A DNA stretch of 64,000 nucleotides from Chryseobacterium sp. LAM-KRS1 (GTDB taxonomy: Bacteria; Bacteroidota; Bacteroidia; Flavobacteriales; Weeksellaceae): contig NZ_JAAOIZ010000003.1 in assembly GCF_013184525.1 (NCBI RefSeq), forward strand, positions 186,001 to 250,000, written 5' to 3'. The stretch's first letter is position 1, and the number at the start of each line of letters is the position of its first letter. Under the pieces are notes generated by a model. That model made no database searches. It worked only from the letters and a program-made list of their open reading frames with translations, and was not told the origin of the DNA. Below are positions 52,615 through 60,654 of the stretch, piece by piece. Made by a program: the position numbers and the translations under genes.

Positions 52615-53423
52615 AAAATAATATCCTTTTTGGCTTTCGGTGCTTCCTTCATAATGGAAGCATAAGAAGAGGTAAAAGCAGAAAGACTTTTATATCCTAC
52701 TTTAAAAGCTATTTCGCTTAAGGTATATTGCCGGGTATCGATAAGCTCCACACTCTTTAAAATCCTGATCAATTGTCCGTACTTCTGAAGAGTAATTCCC
52801 GTCTGCTCTTTAAATATTCTCTGTAAACTTCGGACAGACATTTTTGCAAGGTCTGCCATATCGCTCACATTAAAACTTTCCTGATAATGGCTGTTAATAT
52901 AATCACAAACAGGAATTAAGCGATGATCTTCAGGAACAGGAATTTCCAGAAAACGACTTTCATTACAAAAGTTAGGCAAACTATTTAACAACGCTTTTAA
53001 AAAAACGGTTTGCTCCTGATCTTCAGTATCCAGTTGATTCCATTTTGAAGCATATAAAAGCATCTCTTTCAAAACAGGAGGTGCCGCAAAAACATGCACT
53101 TCTTTAAAAAAATCAGATGGTAAAAGCTTTTTAAATAAAATGACCATCAGATTTACTGATCTTGCATCAGAAGTAGTGCGGTGCTTAACTCCGGAAGGGA
53201 TCCAGATCACATGATTTTTAGGAACAAGATATATTTTCTGCTGAATATGCAGATACTGATACCCTTCTTCCACATAAGTGAGTTGGGCCCTTTCATGAAT
53301 ATGCTCATATTCATCATGTTTCCAGTTTTCCTCATACCACACATAGGCATCCTTTGAGATGGTATCATTGTAGAAACCCCGGTTCGTTTCAATCAATCCG
53401 CATTTAAGTTTGGCGTTTTGCAT
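52611..53423 (-). CDS. AraC family transcriptional regulator
   Basis: A 270-residue regulator. The N-terminal 140 residues form a cupin-like sensor (HERAQLTYVEEGYQYLHI, IPSGVKHRT). The C-terminal domain has two HTH units (NVSDMADLAKMSVRSLQRIFKEQTGITLQKY, then TLSEIAFKVGYKSLSAFTSSYASIMKEAP). It diverges from the operon encoding a WrbA-RidA fusion and a DapB-like reductase. The two -7 boxes are only 16 bp apart, so it probably controls that operon and itself. Confidence 0.93.
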   Translation of the reverse strand: MQNAKLKCGLIETNRGFYNDTISKDAYVWYEENWKHDEYEHIHERAQLTYVEEGYQYLHIQQKIYLVPKNHVIWIPSGVKHRTTSDARSVNLMVILFKKLLPSDFFKEVHVFAAPPVLKEMLLYASKWNQLDTEDQEQTVFLKALLNSLPNFCNESRFLEIPVPEDHRLIPVCDYINSHYQESFNVSDMADLAKMSVRSLQRIFKEQTGITLQKYGQLIRILKSVELIDTRQYTLSEIAFKVGYKSLSAFTSSYASIMKEAPKAKKDIIF

Positions 53424-53434
53424 ATTCTTTTTGG

Positions 53435-53442
53435 CAAAGTTA
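53435..53442 (-). promoter_or_regulatory. Candidate -7 box (TAACTTTG) for the AraC gene
   Basis: Minus-strand TAACTTTG, exact match, 11 nt before the AraC ATG. Confidence 0.55.
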
Positions 53443-53458
53443 ATAAAAACGACATTGT

Positions 53459-53466
53459 TAATTTTG
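53459..53466 (+). promoter_or_regulatory. Candidate -7 box (TAATTTTG) for the wrbA-ridA operon
   Basis: TAATTTTG, exact match, 27 nt before the ATG. It lies 16 bp from the opposing AraC -7 box, so the two promoters overlap and compete. Confidence 0.55.
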
Positions 53467-53493
53467 TATCTGAATGTTAGACCTTAAAAAAAT

Positions 53494-54645
53494 ATGAAAA
53501 ATATAAGCAAGATCATCACTGCTTTCTTACTTCTGATAATAACCCAATCTATGATGGCACAAGAACATAAAGCTAGAGTTCTGGTTCTGTTTCATTCGGA
53601 TAATGGAGGAACTTATGAATTAGCAAAAGAAATATCAAAAGGAATTGAAACCAAAGGAAACGTACTGGCTGTAATCAAACAGGTAAAAGCGTCAACCCAT
53701 CCCAAACTGAAAGATATCCCTGTAGCCAGCGTCGAAGAACTCTCTTCCTACGACGGAATTGCATTTGGATCACCCGTTTATTTTGGAAATATCAGTACGG
53801 GAATGAGTGAGTTCTTATCAAAGACTGTTGGATTGTGGAGCTCCCATGCATTAGAAGGAATGCCGGCGACCGTGTTCATGTCTGCCGGAAGTGGTGCAGG
53901 AAAGGAGCTGGCTATTCAGTCTTTTTGGAATAGCCTGGCCGTTCATGGAATGGTACTGGTATCGAATGGTATTCGTGGTGCAGAAAACACAGACAAAAAT
54001 ACCCCACAGGGAAACACCGTTCTTGGAGTAACCAGCCTTGCTTCAGTTAAAAATGTAGAACGTCCCAGCGAAAGTGAACGTTATATTGCCAGATTGCAAG
54101 GAGAAAACTTTGCTAAGATAGCAGCAGCACTAAAAGATACCTTTCCCCATAAGATGACATCGGAAAATGATATCCAAGAAAAAACAGCTAATATCAACAC
54201 TGTCTTAAAACAAAAGCAGATCATTCTTCCACAGGTTCCTAAACCTGCAGGAAATTATCAGCCCTATGTACGTTCAGGAAATCTGGTTTTCATTAACCAG
54301 GTTGCATTAAAAGACGGGAAAATCCTCAATCCAGGAAAGTTAGGCCTTTCACTTACTGAAGAACAGATAAAAGAAGCTACGAAAGTGACCATGCTTAATG
54401 TTCTTTCTGTATTAAATGAGGCCTTGGGTGGTGATTTAAACCGCGTAAAACGTTGTGTACAGCTTACGGGAATATTTAACACAAAAGACGACTACACCAA
54501 ACACGCAGATCTTATGAATATAGCATCCGATCTTACTGTAGAAGTATTTGGAGAAAAAGGAAAGCATGCAAGAGCTACTTTTGGGGCATCATCGATTCCT
54601 GTTAACTCTTCTGTAGAGATTCAGGCCGTATTTGAAGTGGAGTAA
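53494..54645 (+). CDS. Exported fusion of flavodoxin/WrbA-like and RidA/YjgF domains
   Basis: A 383-residue two-domain protein. Residues 1-22 are a Sec signal peptide (ending MMAQ). Residues about 27-215 are a WrbA/flavodoxin-fold domain: the FMN phosphate loop is FHSDNGGTYELA (33-44), and GSPVYFGNISTGMSEFL and AGSGAGKELA follow. Residues about 235-383 are a RidA domain (PYVRSGNLVFINQVAL, NVLSVLNEALGGDL, CVQLTGIF) with the key Arg at 360 (HARATFG) and the Glu of VEIQ. WrbA reduces quinones two electrons at a time; RidA hydrolyses reactive imines. Combining both and exporting them is unusual. It is first of a two-gene operon with a DapB-like gene. Confidence 0.85.
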   Translation: MKNISKIITAFLLLIITQSMMAQEHKARVLVLFHSDNGGTYELAKEISKGIETKGNVLAVIKQVKASTHPKLKDIPVASVEELSSYDGIAFGSPVYFGNISTGMSEFLSKTVGLWSSHALEGMPATVFMSAGSGAGKELAIQSFWNSLAVHGMVLVSNGIRGAENTDKNTPQGNTVLGVTSLASVKNVERPSESERYIARLQGENFAKIAAALKDTFPHKMTSENDIQEKTANINTVLKQKQIILPQVPKPAGNYQPYVRSGNLVFINQVALKDGKILNPGKLGLSLTEEQIKEATKVTMLNVLSVLNEALGGDLNRVKRCVQLTGIFNTKDDYTKHADLMNIASDLTVEVFGEKGKHARATFGASSIPVNSSVEIQAVFEVE

Positions 54646-54675
54646 AAAATATTAATTAACTTAAACAAAAAAATT

Positions 54676-55476
54676 ATGATCAAAATATTCGTTGCAGGGG
54701 CTACCGGATGGGCCGGCTCTGAGCTGAGCAAAGCTATTTTTAAACAAAAGGGAATGCAGCTGGTCGGTGGATTGTCCCGTTCCGGCAGTGGAAAAAACCT
54801 CGCTGAGATCCTTGATTTAGGGAATGAAAAAATTCCGGTATTTGATACCATTGAGAAGGCTTTAGATGCCCTTGACTTCGATGTGTTATTTGACTACACA
54901 AAACCTGATGTTGCCAAAACCAATGTCCTGGCGGCCGTAAAAAGAGGTAAAAAAGTTATTGTGGGAACTTCAGGCCTTACAGGAGAAGATTATGCAGAAA
55001 TAAAAAAAGCTGCCATTGAAAATGATACTTCCGTACTGGCGGTAGGAAACTTTGCGATCACAGTTGTTCTTCTTCAAAAGTTTGCTGAAATTGCTGCAAA
55101 ATATATTCCCAACTATGAAATTATAGATTATGCACATGAGCTAAAAATCGATACCCCAAGCGGAACTGTAAGGGAACTCGCTCACCGATTAGCCCAGGTT
55201 CAAAAACCCGTTGTCCCTATTCCTACGGATCAGATGGTTGGTGAAAAGGCAACGAGGGGAGCAGAAATGGAAGGGGTTCATGTTCATTCCGTAAGGCTTC
55301 CGGGGCATGTTATTGCTGTAGAAACTATTTTTGGGTTAAAAGATGAAAAATTAATCATCAGACACGACTCAGGAACCAGTGCAGAACCTTATGTAAAGGG
55401 TGGGTTACTTGCTATTGAAAAAATAGGCACATTCAAAGGTCTCAGAAGAGGACTGGATACAGTAATGGATTTTTAA
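54676..55476 (+). CDS. DapB-like dihydrodipicolinate reductase family protein
   Basis: A 266-residue NAD(P)H-dependent reductase. The nucleotide loop is VAGATGWAGSELSKA (about 6-20), VGTSGLTGEDY (96-106) and NFAITVVLLQKFAEIA follow, and the substrate loop is DTPSGT (159-164). In E. coli DapB the catalytic pair lies in HHxxK. Here the stretch is YAHELK, so the first His is Ala153, while His154 and Lys157 remain. The true substrate may therefore differ from HTPA. It is 30 bp after the WrbA-RidA gene, away from any lysine genes, and ends at a terminator. Confidence 0.82.
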   Translation: MIKIFVAGATGWAGSELSKAIFKQKGMQLVGGLSRSGSGKNLAEILDLGNEKIPVFDTIEKALDALDFDVLFDYTKPDVAKTNVLAAVKRGKKVIVGTSGLTGEDYAEIKKAAIENDTSVLAVGNFAITVVLLQKFAEIAAKYIPNYEIIDYAHELKIDTPSGTVRELAHRLAQVQKPVVPIPTDQMVGEKATRGAEMEGVHVHSVRLPGHVIAVETIFGLKDEKLIIRHDSGTSAEPYVKGGLLAIEKIGTFKGLRRGLDTVMDF

Positions 55477-55493
55477 ATAAAATTACAAAGGGT

Positions 55494-55528
55494 AAAAAAA
55501 GGAGACTAAATAAGTCTCTTTTTTTTGT
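55494..55528 (+). terminator. Intrinsic terminator of the wrbA-ridA/dapB-like operon
   Basis: Stem AGGAGACT / AGTCTCTT with a short A-rich loop and a following T-run, about 20 nt after the stop. Confidence 0.8.
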
Positions 55529-55602
55529 GATATTTCCTGAAAACAATAACGGAAGTTACTCATAAAACAATATCTTTAATTTTTTAAAATCTCAATTTAT
55601 TT

Positions 55603-56709
55603 ATGAAAAAAATTTCACAGGTCTTACTTTTTTTATCATTCTGTACTATTTATTCCCAAACCAATTTTAAAATGGATATCAGTGCTCCGGTATTTGCTAA
55701 AGATTCCATAACCATTGCTCCTCCGATGGGAATGGGAGAAACCCATAAACTGTACAATTTTACCATTCAACCGGAAAAAGGTGTAAGATTTATGAAGGGT
55801 TTTAATACCGCATTTATCAGGATCGATGACTCAAAGGCAGTGACCGGACAAATAGAATATCCTCAGCCTGTTATCTTTGGATATTTTAATGCTGTAGAAA
55901 AGGGAGGGTATGGTTCTGATATTTTTTTCATTGAAAAAGGGGATTACAAGATCAGTATCGTGGATAAAAATCTGAATTTTACGTCAGGTTCTGAAACGCC
56001 AACCAACGCCGAATACAAAAAACTGAAGAAGTTACTTGAGATAGCAGACAAAAAATTAAAACCTTATGAAGACAATAATCCTGGTGATATTGAAAGTAAA
56101 CAAAAGCTGCTGAGAACCTATATCACTAAAAATCCAAACTCCTATGTGGCGTTCTGGGAAATCGTAAATGATTTCTCAAAATACGGTTTTAACCCAAGCT
56201 ATGTGGAAAATATGCCCTTATTTTCTAAAAAGATAAAAGGGATATTCAGTTATAAAGAATTTGAGAAAATCCTGAAAATAGAAAATGCTACAAGTGTCGG
56301 TGCAAATTTCCCGAACCTGAAACTTAATTCAACCGATCAGATAAATAACTCCAGTTTTTCTGACCACAAACTTACCTTGATAGATTATTGGGCTACAACC
56401 TGCAAACCTTGTATTAAAGATTTGCCCAAGCTGGTCACCTTATATGAAAAATATAAGGATAAAGGTGTGCAATTCATAAGTGTTGCTGACGATATTGTGA
56501 AAGACAGAATGGATCGTGCCAATACAATACTGAACGAAAATAAAGTAAGCTGGAAAAATTATTTCGATGTGAATCAGGCATTCCTCAATAAGCTTCATGC
56601 TACCGGATATCCTCTACAAATTCTGGTAGATCAAAATGGAAAGATCATTGCCAGAAAGTTCGGTGAATTGGATCAGATTGCTGGGGAAATAGAAAAGCAC
56701 ATTCAATAA
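55603..56709 (+). CDS. TlpA/thioredoxin-like protein with N-terminal extension
   Basis: A 368-residue exported protein. Residues 1-19 are a signal peptide. Residues 20-230 form an extension without recognised domain (EIPPMGMGETHKLY region rich in Lys/Tyr). The C-terminal 130 residues are a TlpA-type thioredoxin domain with redox motif C267-K-P-C270 (WATTCKPCIKDLPKL) and the cis-Pro loop ATGYPLQILVD. It probably acts in periplasmic disulfide exchange. Such fusions are common in Bacteroidota. It is monocistronic with a strong terminator. Confidence 0.87.
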   Translation: MKKISQVLLFLSFCTIYSQTNFKMDISAPVFAKDSITIAPPMGMGETHKLYNFTIQPEKGVRFMKGFNTAFIRIDDSKAVTGQIEYPQPVIFGYFNAVEKGGYGSDIFFIEKGDYKISIVDKNLNFTSGSETPTNAEYKKLKKLLEIADKKLKPYEDNNPGDIESKQKLLRTYITKNPNSYVAFWEIVNDFSKYGFNPSYVENMPLFSKKIKGIFSYKEFEKILKIENATSVGANFPNLKLNSTDQINNSSFSDHKLTLIDYWATTCKPCIKDLPKLVTLYEKYKDKGVQFISVADDIVKDRMDRANTILNENKVSWKNYFDVNQAFLNKLHATGYPLQILVDQNGKIIARKFGELDQIAGEIEKHIQ

Positions 56710-56710
56710 T

Positions 56711-56744
56711 AAAAAAATGACAGCCAAACAGCTGTCATTTTTTT
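56711..56744 (+). terminator. Intrinsic terminator after the TlpA-like gene
   Basis: Stem ATGACAGC / GCTGTCAT with loop CAAACA, framed by A and T runs, starting 2 nt after the stop codon. Confidence 0.85.
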
Positions 56745-56902
56745 GGCCATCAGTAAAATCAGAATTGAACTTTATCCGACTTTGAAAAGACAGAAGAAAG
56801 CATTGCATACAAAACCAAAAAATATATTCAACTTATATCACCGCATATTTGTATCTTTAAATACATCTAAAGGTTTTATTGTTAATTTTTTGATACAAAA
56901 TT

Positions 56903-57571
56903 ATGGCAGAAAAAATTTATTTCATAAAAACTAACCCTACTATTGCCAAGATCAATTTGTACAATAAGCTTTGCCGTGAGGAAAATTCAGCACTCAGATA
57001 TCTGGATGATGACAAAAAAACCAGCCTGGAAATTATTAAGGCTAAAGTAAAAGACAGTGTCGAAAATCTTACACCTGATGAACTATGCAGTATTTTTCAC
57101 TGGTTTCAGGGTGAATATCATGATACAAGTGCAGATCCATCAAATTCAAAGGAAGAAGTAATTAATCAGCTTTTTATTAATGGGATTGATCAGTTTTACG
57201 AAATTTCTCCTCCTGACGTTACTCCATTCAACCAGATTATTTCCGATTATCAGAAATATTCTCAAAGCACTTTACCCTATAAGTTCAATACAGAAGAATT
57301 CAGTCCTTTTCTTATCTATGGAATATTTTTTACCGGACTACTCAGCCGGTTCCATAAAAAAGAAAACAGCCATATTCTTTTAATGGACTTTTTAAAGCCG
57401 GATCATAAGGATTTATATTCCTTCGCTGAAGACAAATTCAATGCTGTTCAAACCAATCCTGAAACAGGATCACTCTTTGACAGTGGTGTTCAACTTTCAA
57501 CATACTTCGGTGAACTCTATGACCTAACCCGATTTTACAAAGACCCAATTATCAAACTTCACGACTCTTAA
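56903..57571 (+). CDS. Hypothetical protein, 222 residues
   Basis: No family recognised. The protein is soluble, Asp/Glu/Lys-rich and mostly helical. It starts MAEKIYFIKTNPT, contains a central TPDELCSIFHWFQGEYHD segment, and ends TRFYKDPIIKLHDS. The stretch YGIFFTGLLSRFHKK might be a short hydrophobic helix. There is no signal peptide and no obvious partner. The next gene begins 108 bp later on the same strand. Confidence 0.65.
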   Translation: MAEKIYFIKTNPTIAKINLYNKLCREENSALRYLDDDKKTSLEIIKAKVKDSVENLTPDELCSIFHWFQGEYHDTSADPSNSKEEVINQLFINGIDQFYEISPPDVTPFNQIISDYQKYSQSTLPYKFNTEEFSPFLIYGIFFTGLLSRFHKKENSHILLMDFLKPDHKDLYSFAEDKFNAVQTNPETGSLFDSGVQLSTYFGELYDLTRFYKDPIIKLHDS

Positions 57572-57679
57572 TATATAGATTTATCTATAAGGATACCATA
57601 TTTTTTTATAAAATTCACTATCAAATGAATAATGATGTAACATTATTTTCTTAAATTGCCCCTGTCAGTAAATAATGAT

Positions 57680-60058
57680 ATGGTTCGAAAGATATTTACC
57701 TTCATATTTTTCTTATTTTCTCTTTTCATCTATGCTCAAAGCATTGAAGGAAGTATTATTGACGGACATCACAAGCCTGCGGTAGAAACTGAAGTGGTTA
57801 TAACAAACGATACTGAAAAATTTTCTGCTATTACAGATCAGAACGGAATGTTTAAAATAGTTCTGAATAAAAATGGAATTTATTTATTAGAGGTTATTCA
57901 TGACGGAATAAAAGTAGAAAGCGAAAAAATAACTGTTAGCGGAAATCTTACTAAAGACATCCATATAAAAGAAAATACACCTTTTGAGCAAAAGATAGAA
58001 GGAGTTTCTGTTTCCATAAAGAAAAAGCTATTTGAAAGAAAAGTCGACCGATTGGTTTTTAATGTTGAAAACTCTATTGCATCACAAGGAATAGATGTCG
58101 TGGAAGCATTAGCAAAAACTCCAATGGTACGGGCTACAGATGATGCTATTTCTATTGCTGGAAAAAGCAATGTTGCAGTGATGTTGAATGATCGGATCTT
58201 AAATTTATCCGGTCAGGAATTGATCAATTATCTAAAAACATTACGCTCGGATGATGTCGCTAAAATTGAAGTTATCACTACACCTCCTGCCAAATACGAA
58301 GCAGAGGGGAAAAGCGGGCTGATAAATATTATTCTGAAAAAGAAGGCTGATATGGGATGGAATGGCTCTTTACAGACATCAGGAAGTTACTTTTATGGAA
58401 AACCTACCGTCAGTGCAAGAAGTGGAGCCGGTTTTAATTACCAGGGGAATAAATTATCTCTTACAGCCAATTTATCTGCAGGAGATAATTATTGGGACAG
58501 TTCATCTTACAATTATTTAACAGGGACTACTAACTCAAATTACTGGAACACCGATTCCAAAGAACTGTATAATAACAAATACAAAGGAGCCAATCTGAAA
58601 GGAGAATATAAAATCAGTGATAAACACCTTGTAGGATTCAATTATAATTATTCTTTCGGCAACCCATTCGAAAAGGCTGAAAATTATACATCTATTTTTA
58701 ATGAAGGAGGGAAACTCAATGTATTCTCCGACAGTAAAAATAAAAATCACAGAAACCTTCACAATACCAATGCTTTTTACGATATAAAGCTTGACACAAT
58801 TGGAAGTAAACTTAGCATATCAGGTAATGTATTAATTAATAACGCACACGCCGATAACTTTTACAATACCGTCACCGATACCAAAGTTTCTACTCTTACC
58901 AATCCTGTCAGCAGGTACCGGATCTATTCAGGCCAGGCTGATCTGGAAAAGAATTTTGTCAAAATAAAAACGGAATCAGGCTTGAAATACACCAAAATAA
59001 AAAACGCATCTGATTTTAATTTCTTCAACATTGAGAATGGACAATATATTTTGAATAGAGAAAGGACCAATACATTTATCTATAATGAAGAGAACTTTGC
59101 TGCATACCTGTCTACCAGTTTTAAAATCAATGATAAATGGGATGCAAAAGCGGGCCTTCGTTATGAGTACACTACACTGGAAGGCGTTTCATTAAATGAT
59201 AATTCTTCTGCCAACATCAATTACGGAAAATTTTTCCCTACGGCTTATTTAAGTTATAAACCTAACGAAAACAATACATTTACATTAAATTATTCCAGAA
59301 GAATTTCGCGGCCCTATTTCGGAAACCTTAATCCCTTCAAATATTATACTTCAGAATATGAATATAATACCGGAAACCCATATCTTCTTCCCTCTTTTTC
59401 AGACAATTTTGAGTTGGGTTACGTGCTTAAAAATAATTTAAACATTACACTCTACTACAACTACAATAAGGATAATTGGGATAGAATACAGGTGGTAGAA
59501 GGAAATCTGAAATACAGTATTGTCAAAAATTTCTATAACCAAAATCAGGCGGGTATTAACATCAGCTACAATTATAATAGGCTTACGTGGCTGGAATCTA
59601 ATGCATTCTTAAATGGGTTTTATGCCAAATCCAAATCATATCTTCCTGAAGCGGTGGCAGCACCGGCAGGATATGGAGCCAGTATTAACCTGGATAATAA
59701 CTTCTTCCTTAATAAGGAAAAAACATTGACTTTAATGCTAGGTATATGGGCAAACATTCCCAACAGAATTGGAAATACTTATTTTAATGGAAACGGATCG
59801 GTTTATACGGGAATAAAATTAAACCTGATGGAGAAAAAATTAATGATCAACTTATACCTGAATGATGCTTTAAATACCGACCGTAATAAGGGAACAGAAT
59901 ATTATCCCAATTATAATGTAGAGTATTATTCCAAAGGAACCTCACGAAACATGTTATTTTCAGTAACCTATAAATTCGGTAATAATGATATAAAGGGAGC
60001 AACCAAGCAAACGAAGTTCGAAGAATCGAACAGAGCTGGAGGAAGCAATGGTAATTAA
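57680..60058 (+). CDS. Outer-membrane beta-barrel (TonB-dependent receptor-like) protein
   Basis: A 792-residue protein counted from the ATG at 57680 (a frame opening at a TTG at 57656 is unlikely). The signal peptide is VRKIFTFIFFLFSLFIYAQ. A carboxypeptidase-regulatory-like domain (SIIDGHHKPAVETEVVIT) and a plug (VDVVEALAKTPMVRATDD, GKSGLINIILKKKADM) follow. A C-terminal barrel (about 240-790) has strand pattern ends such as YRFGNNDIKG. It belongs to the OMP_b-brl_3 type. Ligand and partner are unknown. Confidence 0.88.
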   Translation: MVRKIFTFIFFLFSLFIYAQSIEGSIIDGHHKPAVETEVVITNDTEKFSAITDQNGMFKIVLNKNGIYLLEVIHDGIKVESEKITVSGNLTKDIHIKENTPFEQKIEGVSVSIKKKLFERKVDRLVFNVENSIASQGIDVVEALAKTPMVRATDDAISIAGKSNVAVMLNDRILNLSGQELINYLKTLRSDDVAKIEVITTPPAKYEAEGKSGLINIILKKKADMGWNGSLQTSGSYFYGKPTVSARSGAGFNYQGNKLSLTANLSAGDNYWDSSSYNYLTGTTNSNYWNTDSKELYNNKYKGANLKGEYKISDKHLVGFNYNYSFGNPFEKAENYTSIFNEGGKLNVFSDSKNKNHRNLHNTNAFYDIKLDTIGSKLSISGNVLINNAHADNFYNTVTDTKVSTLTNPVSRYRIYSGQADLEKNFVKIKTESGLKYTKIKNASDFNFFNIENGQYILNRERTNTFIYNEENFAAYLSTSFKINDKWDAKAGLRYEYTTLEGVSLNDNSSANINYGKFFPTAYLSYKPNENNTFTLNYSRRISRPYFGNLNPFKYYTSEYEYNTGNPYLLPSFSDNFELGYVLKNNLNITLYYNYNKDNWDRIQVVEGNLKYSIVKNFYNQNQAGINISYNYNRLTWLESNAFLNGFYAKSKSYLPEAVAAPAGYGASINLDNNFFLNKEKTLTLMLGIWANIPNRIGNTYFNGNGSVYTGIKLNLMEKKLMINLYLNDALNTDRNKGTEYYPNYNVEYYSKGTSRNMLFSVTYKFGNNDIKGATKQTKFEESNRAGGSNGN

Positions 60059-60079
60059 AATAAGTAGGATAACAACAGT

Positions 60080-60439
60080 TTAGCCTGGTACTTTTTTATG
60101 CTGAAAAACATAGTATCCAATTCCTCCGATGGAATAAGCCAGTACATCAAAAAAATCTCCAACAAAGTGATCAGAAACCAATGGACAAAACCATTCAAAT
60201 AAAAGAGAGAGATAAATAACCGAGCTTATGATAAACTTTAGATCGGGCTGCCACCGGAAACCCAATATTTTATTCATCCCATATTGTATCAGATAACCGT
60301 ACATGGGAACTGTAATAAGATCTGTAAAATAATCATTGAACCAGGGAATAATAATTCCATTCTTTCGGAAAATGATAATGGCTGACCAGATGAATAAGCC
60401 ACATAAGAATAAGACCGAGATCCTGTATTTTCTAAGCAT
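60080..60439 (-). CDS. Small membrane protein, 119 residues
   Basis: Three to four hydrophobic helices (ISVLFLCGLFIWSAIIIF, LITVPMYGYLIQYGMNKI, FIISSVIYLSLLFEWFCP, VLAYSIGGIGYYVF). An acidic/His-containing loop EWFCPLVSDHFVGDFFDV is noteworthy. I recall relatives annotated as a magnesium-citrate transporter-like protein in Chryseobacterium, but cannot confirm. Its start overlaps the stop of the 43-residue gene by 8 nt, showing translational coupling. A TetR-type palindrome lies upstream of the pair. Confidence 0.6.
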   Translation of the reverse strand: MLRKYRISVLFLCGLFIWSAIIIFRKNGIIIPWFNDYFTDLITVPMYGYLIQYGMNKILGFRWQPDLKFIISSVIYLSLLFEWFCPLVSDHFVGDFFDVLAYSIGGIGYYVFQHKKVPG

Positions 60440-60563
60440 GTAATACCGCCATAATGACTCCTAAAATGACCTGCAGAACCTTGACCATCACTTCCTGCAA
60501 GTCTTTTTCATCTTTTCCTCTCTCTGCCACTTTTTCGTAATTAAATTTTTGTTTCCCTTCCAT
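60432..60563 (-). CDS. Small single-helix membrane peptide, 43 residues, coupled to next gene
   Basis: The frame starts with MEGKQKFNYEKVAERGKDEK and ends in a hydrophobic segment VMVKVLQVILGVIMAVLHA (about residues 25-43). The last 8 bases overlap the start of the 119-residue gene (ATG inside the stop region), a strong sign that both are translated from one mRNA. The -7 box TATATTTG is 20 nt upstream and the TetR palindrome just beyond. No family recognised. Confidence 0.6.
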   Translation of the reverse strand: MEGKQKFNYEKVAERGKDEKDLQEVMVKVLQVILGVIMAVLHA

Positions 60564-60583
60564 TGCATTTTGATTTCTGAGTA

Positions 60584-60591
60584 CAAATATA
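60584..60591 (-). promoter_or_regulatory. -7 box (TATATTTG) of the leftward small-gene operon
   Basis: Minus-strand TATATTTG, 20 nt before the ATG at 60563, directly abutting the palindrome. Confidence 0.6.
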
Positions 60592-60592
60592 C

Positions 60593-60620
60593 AAAAATTA
60601 GAACAAATGTTCTAATTTTT
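60593..60620. promoter_or_regulatory. Near-perfect palindrome, likely TetR operator
   Basis: A 28-bp inverted repeat with 13-bp arms (AAAAATTAGAACA and its inverse) around a 2-bp centre. It lies between the divergent -7 boxes of the TetR gene (60643-60650) and the small-gene operon (60584-60591), covering the -33 region of the latter. Autoregulation and repression of both sides is the simplest reading. Confidence 0.75.
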
Positions 60621-60642
60621 AAAATATTCAAAAAATCTCTCT

Positions 60643-60650
60643 TATATTTG
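60643..60650 (+). promoter_or_regulatory. -7 box (TATATTTG) of the TetR gene
   Basis: TATATTTG ends 4 nt before the ATG at 60655, so the transcript would begin at or next to the start codon. Confidence 0.6.
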
Positions 60651-60654
60651 AGGC

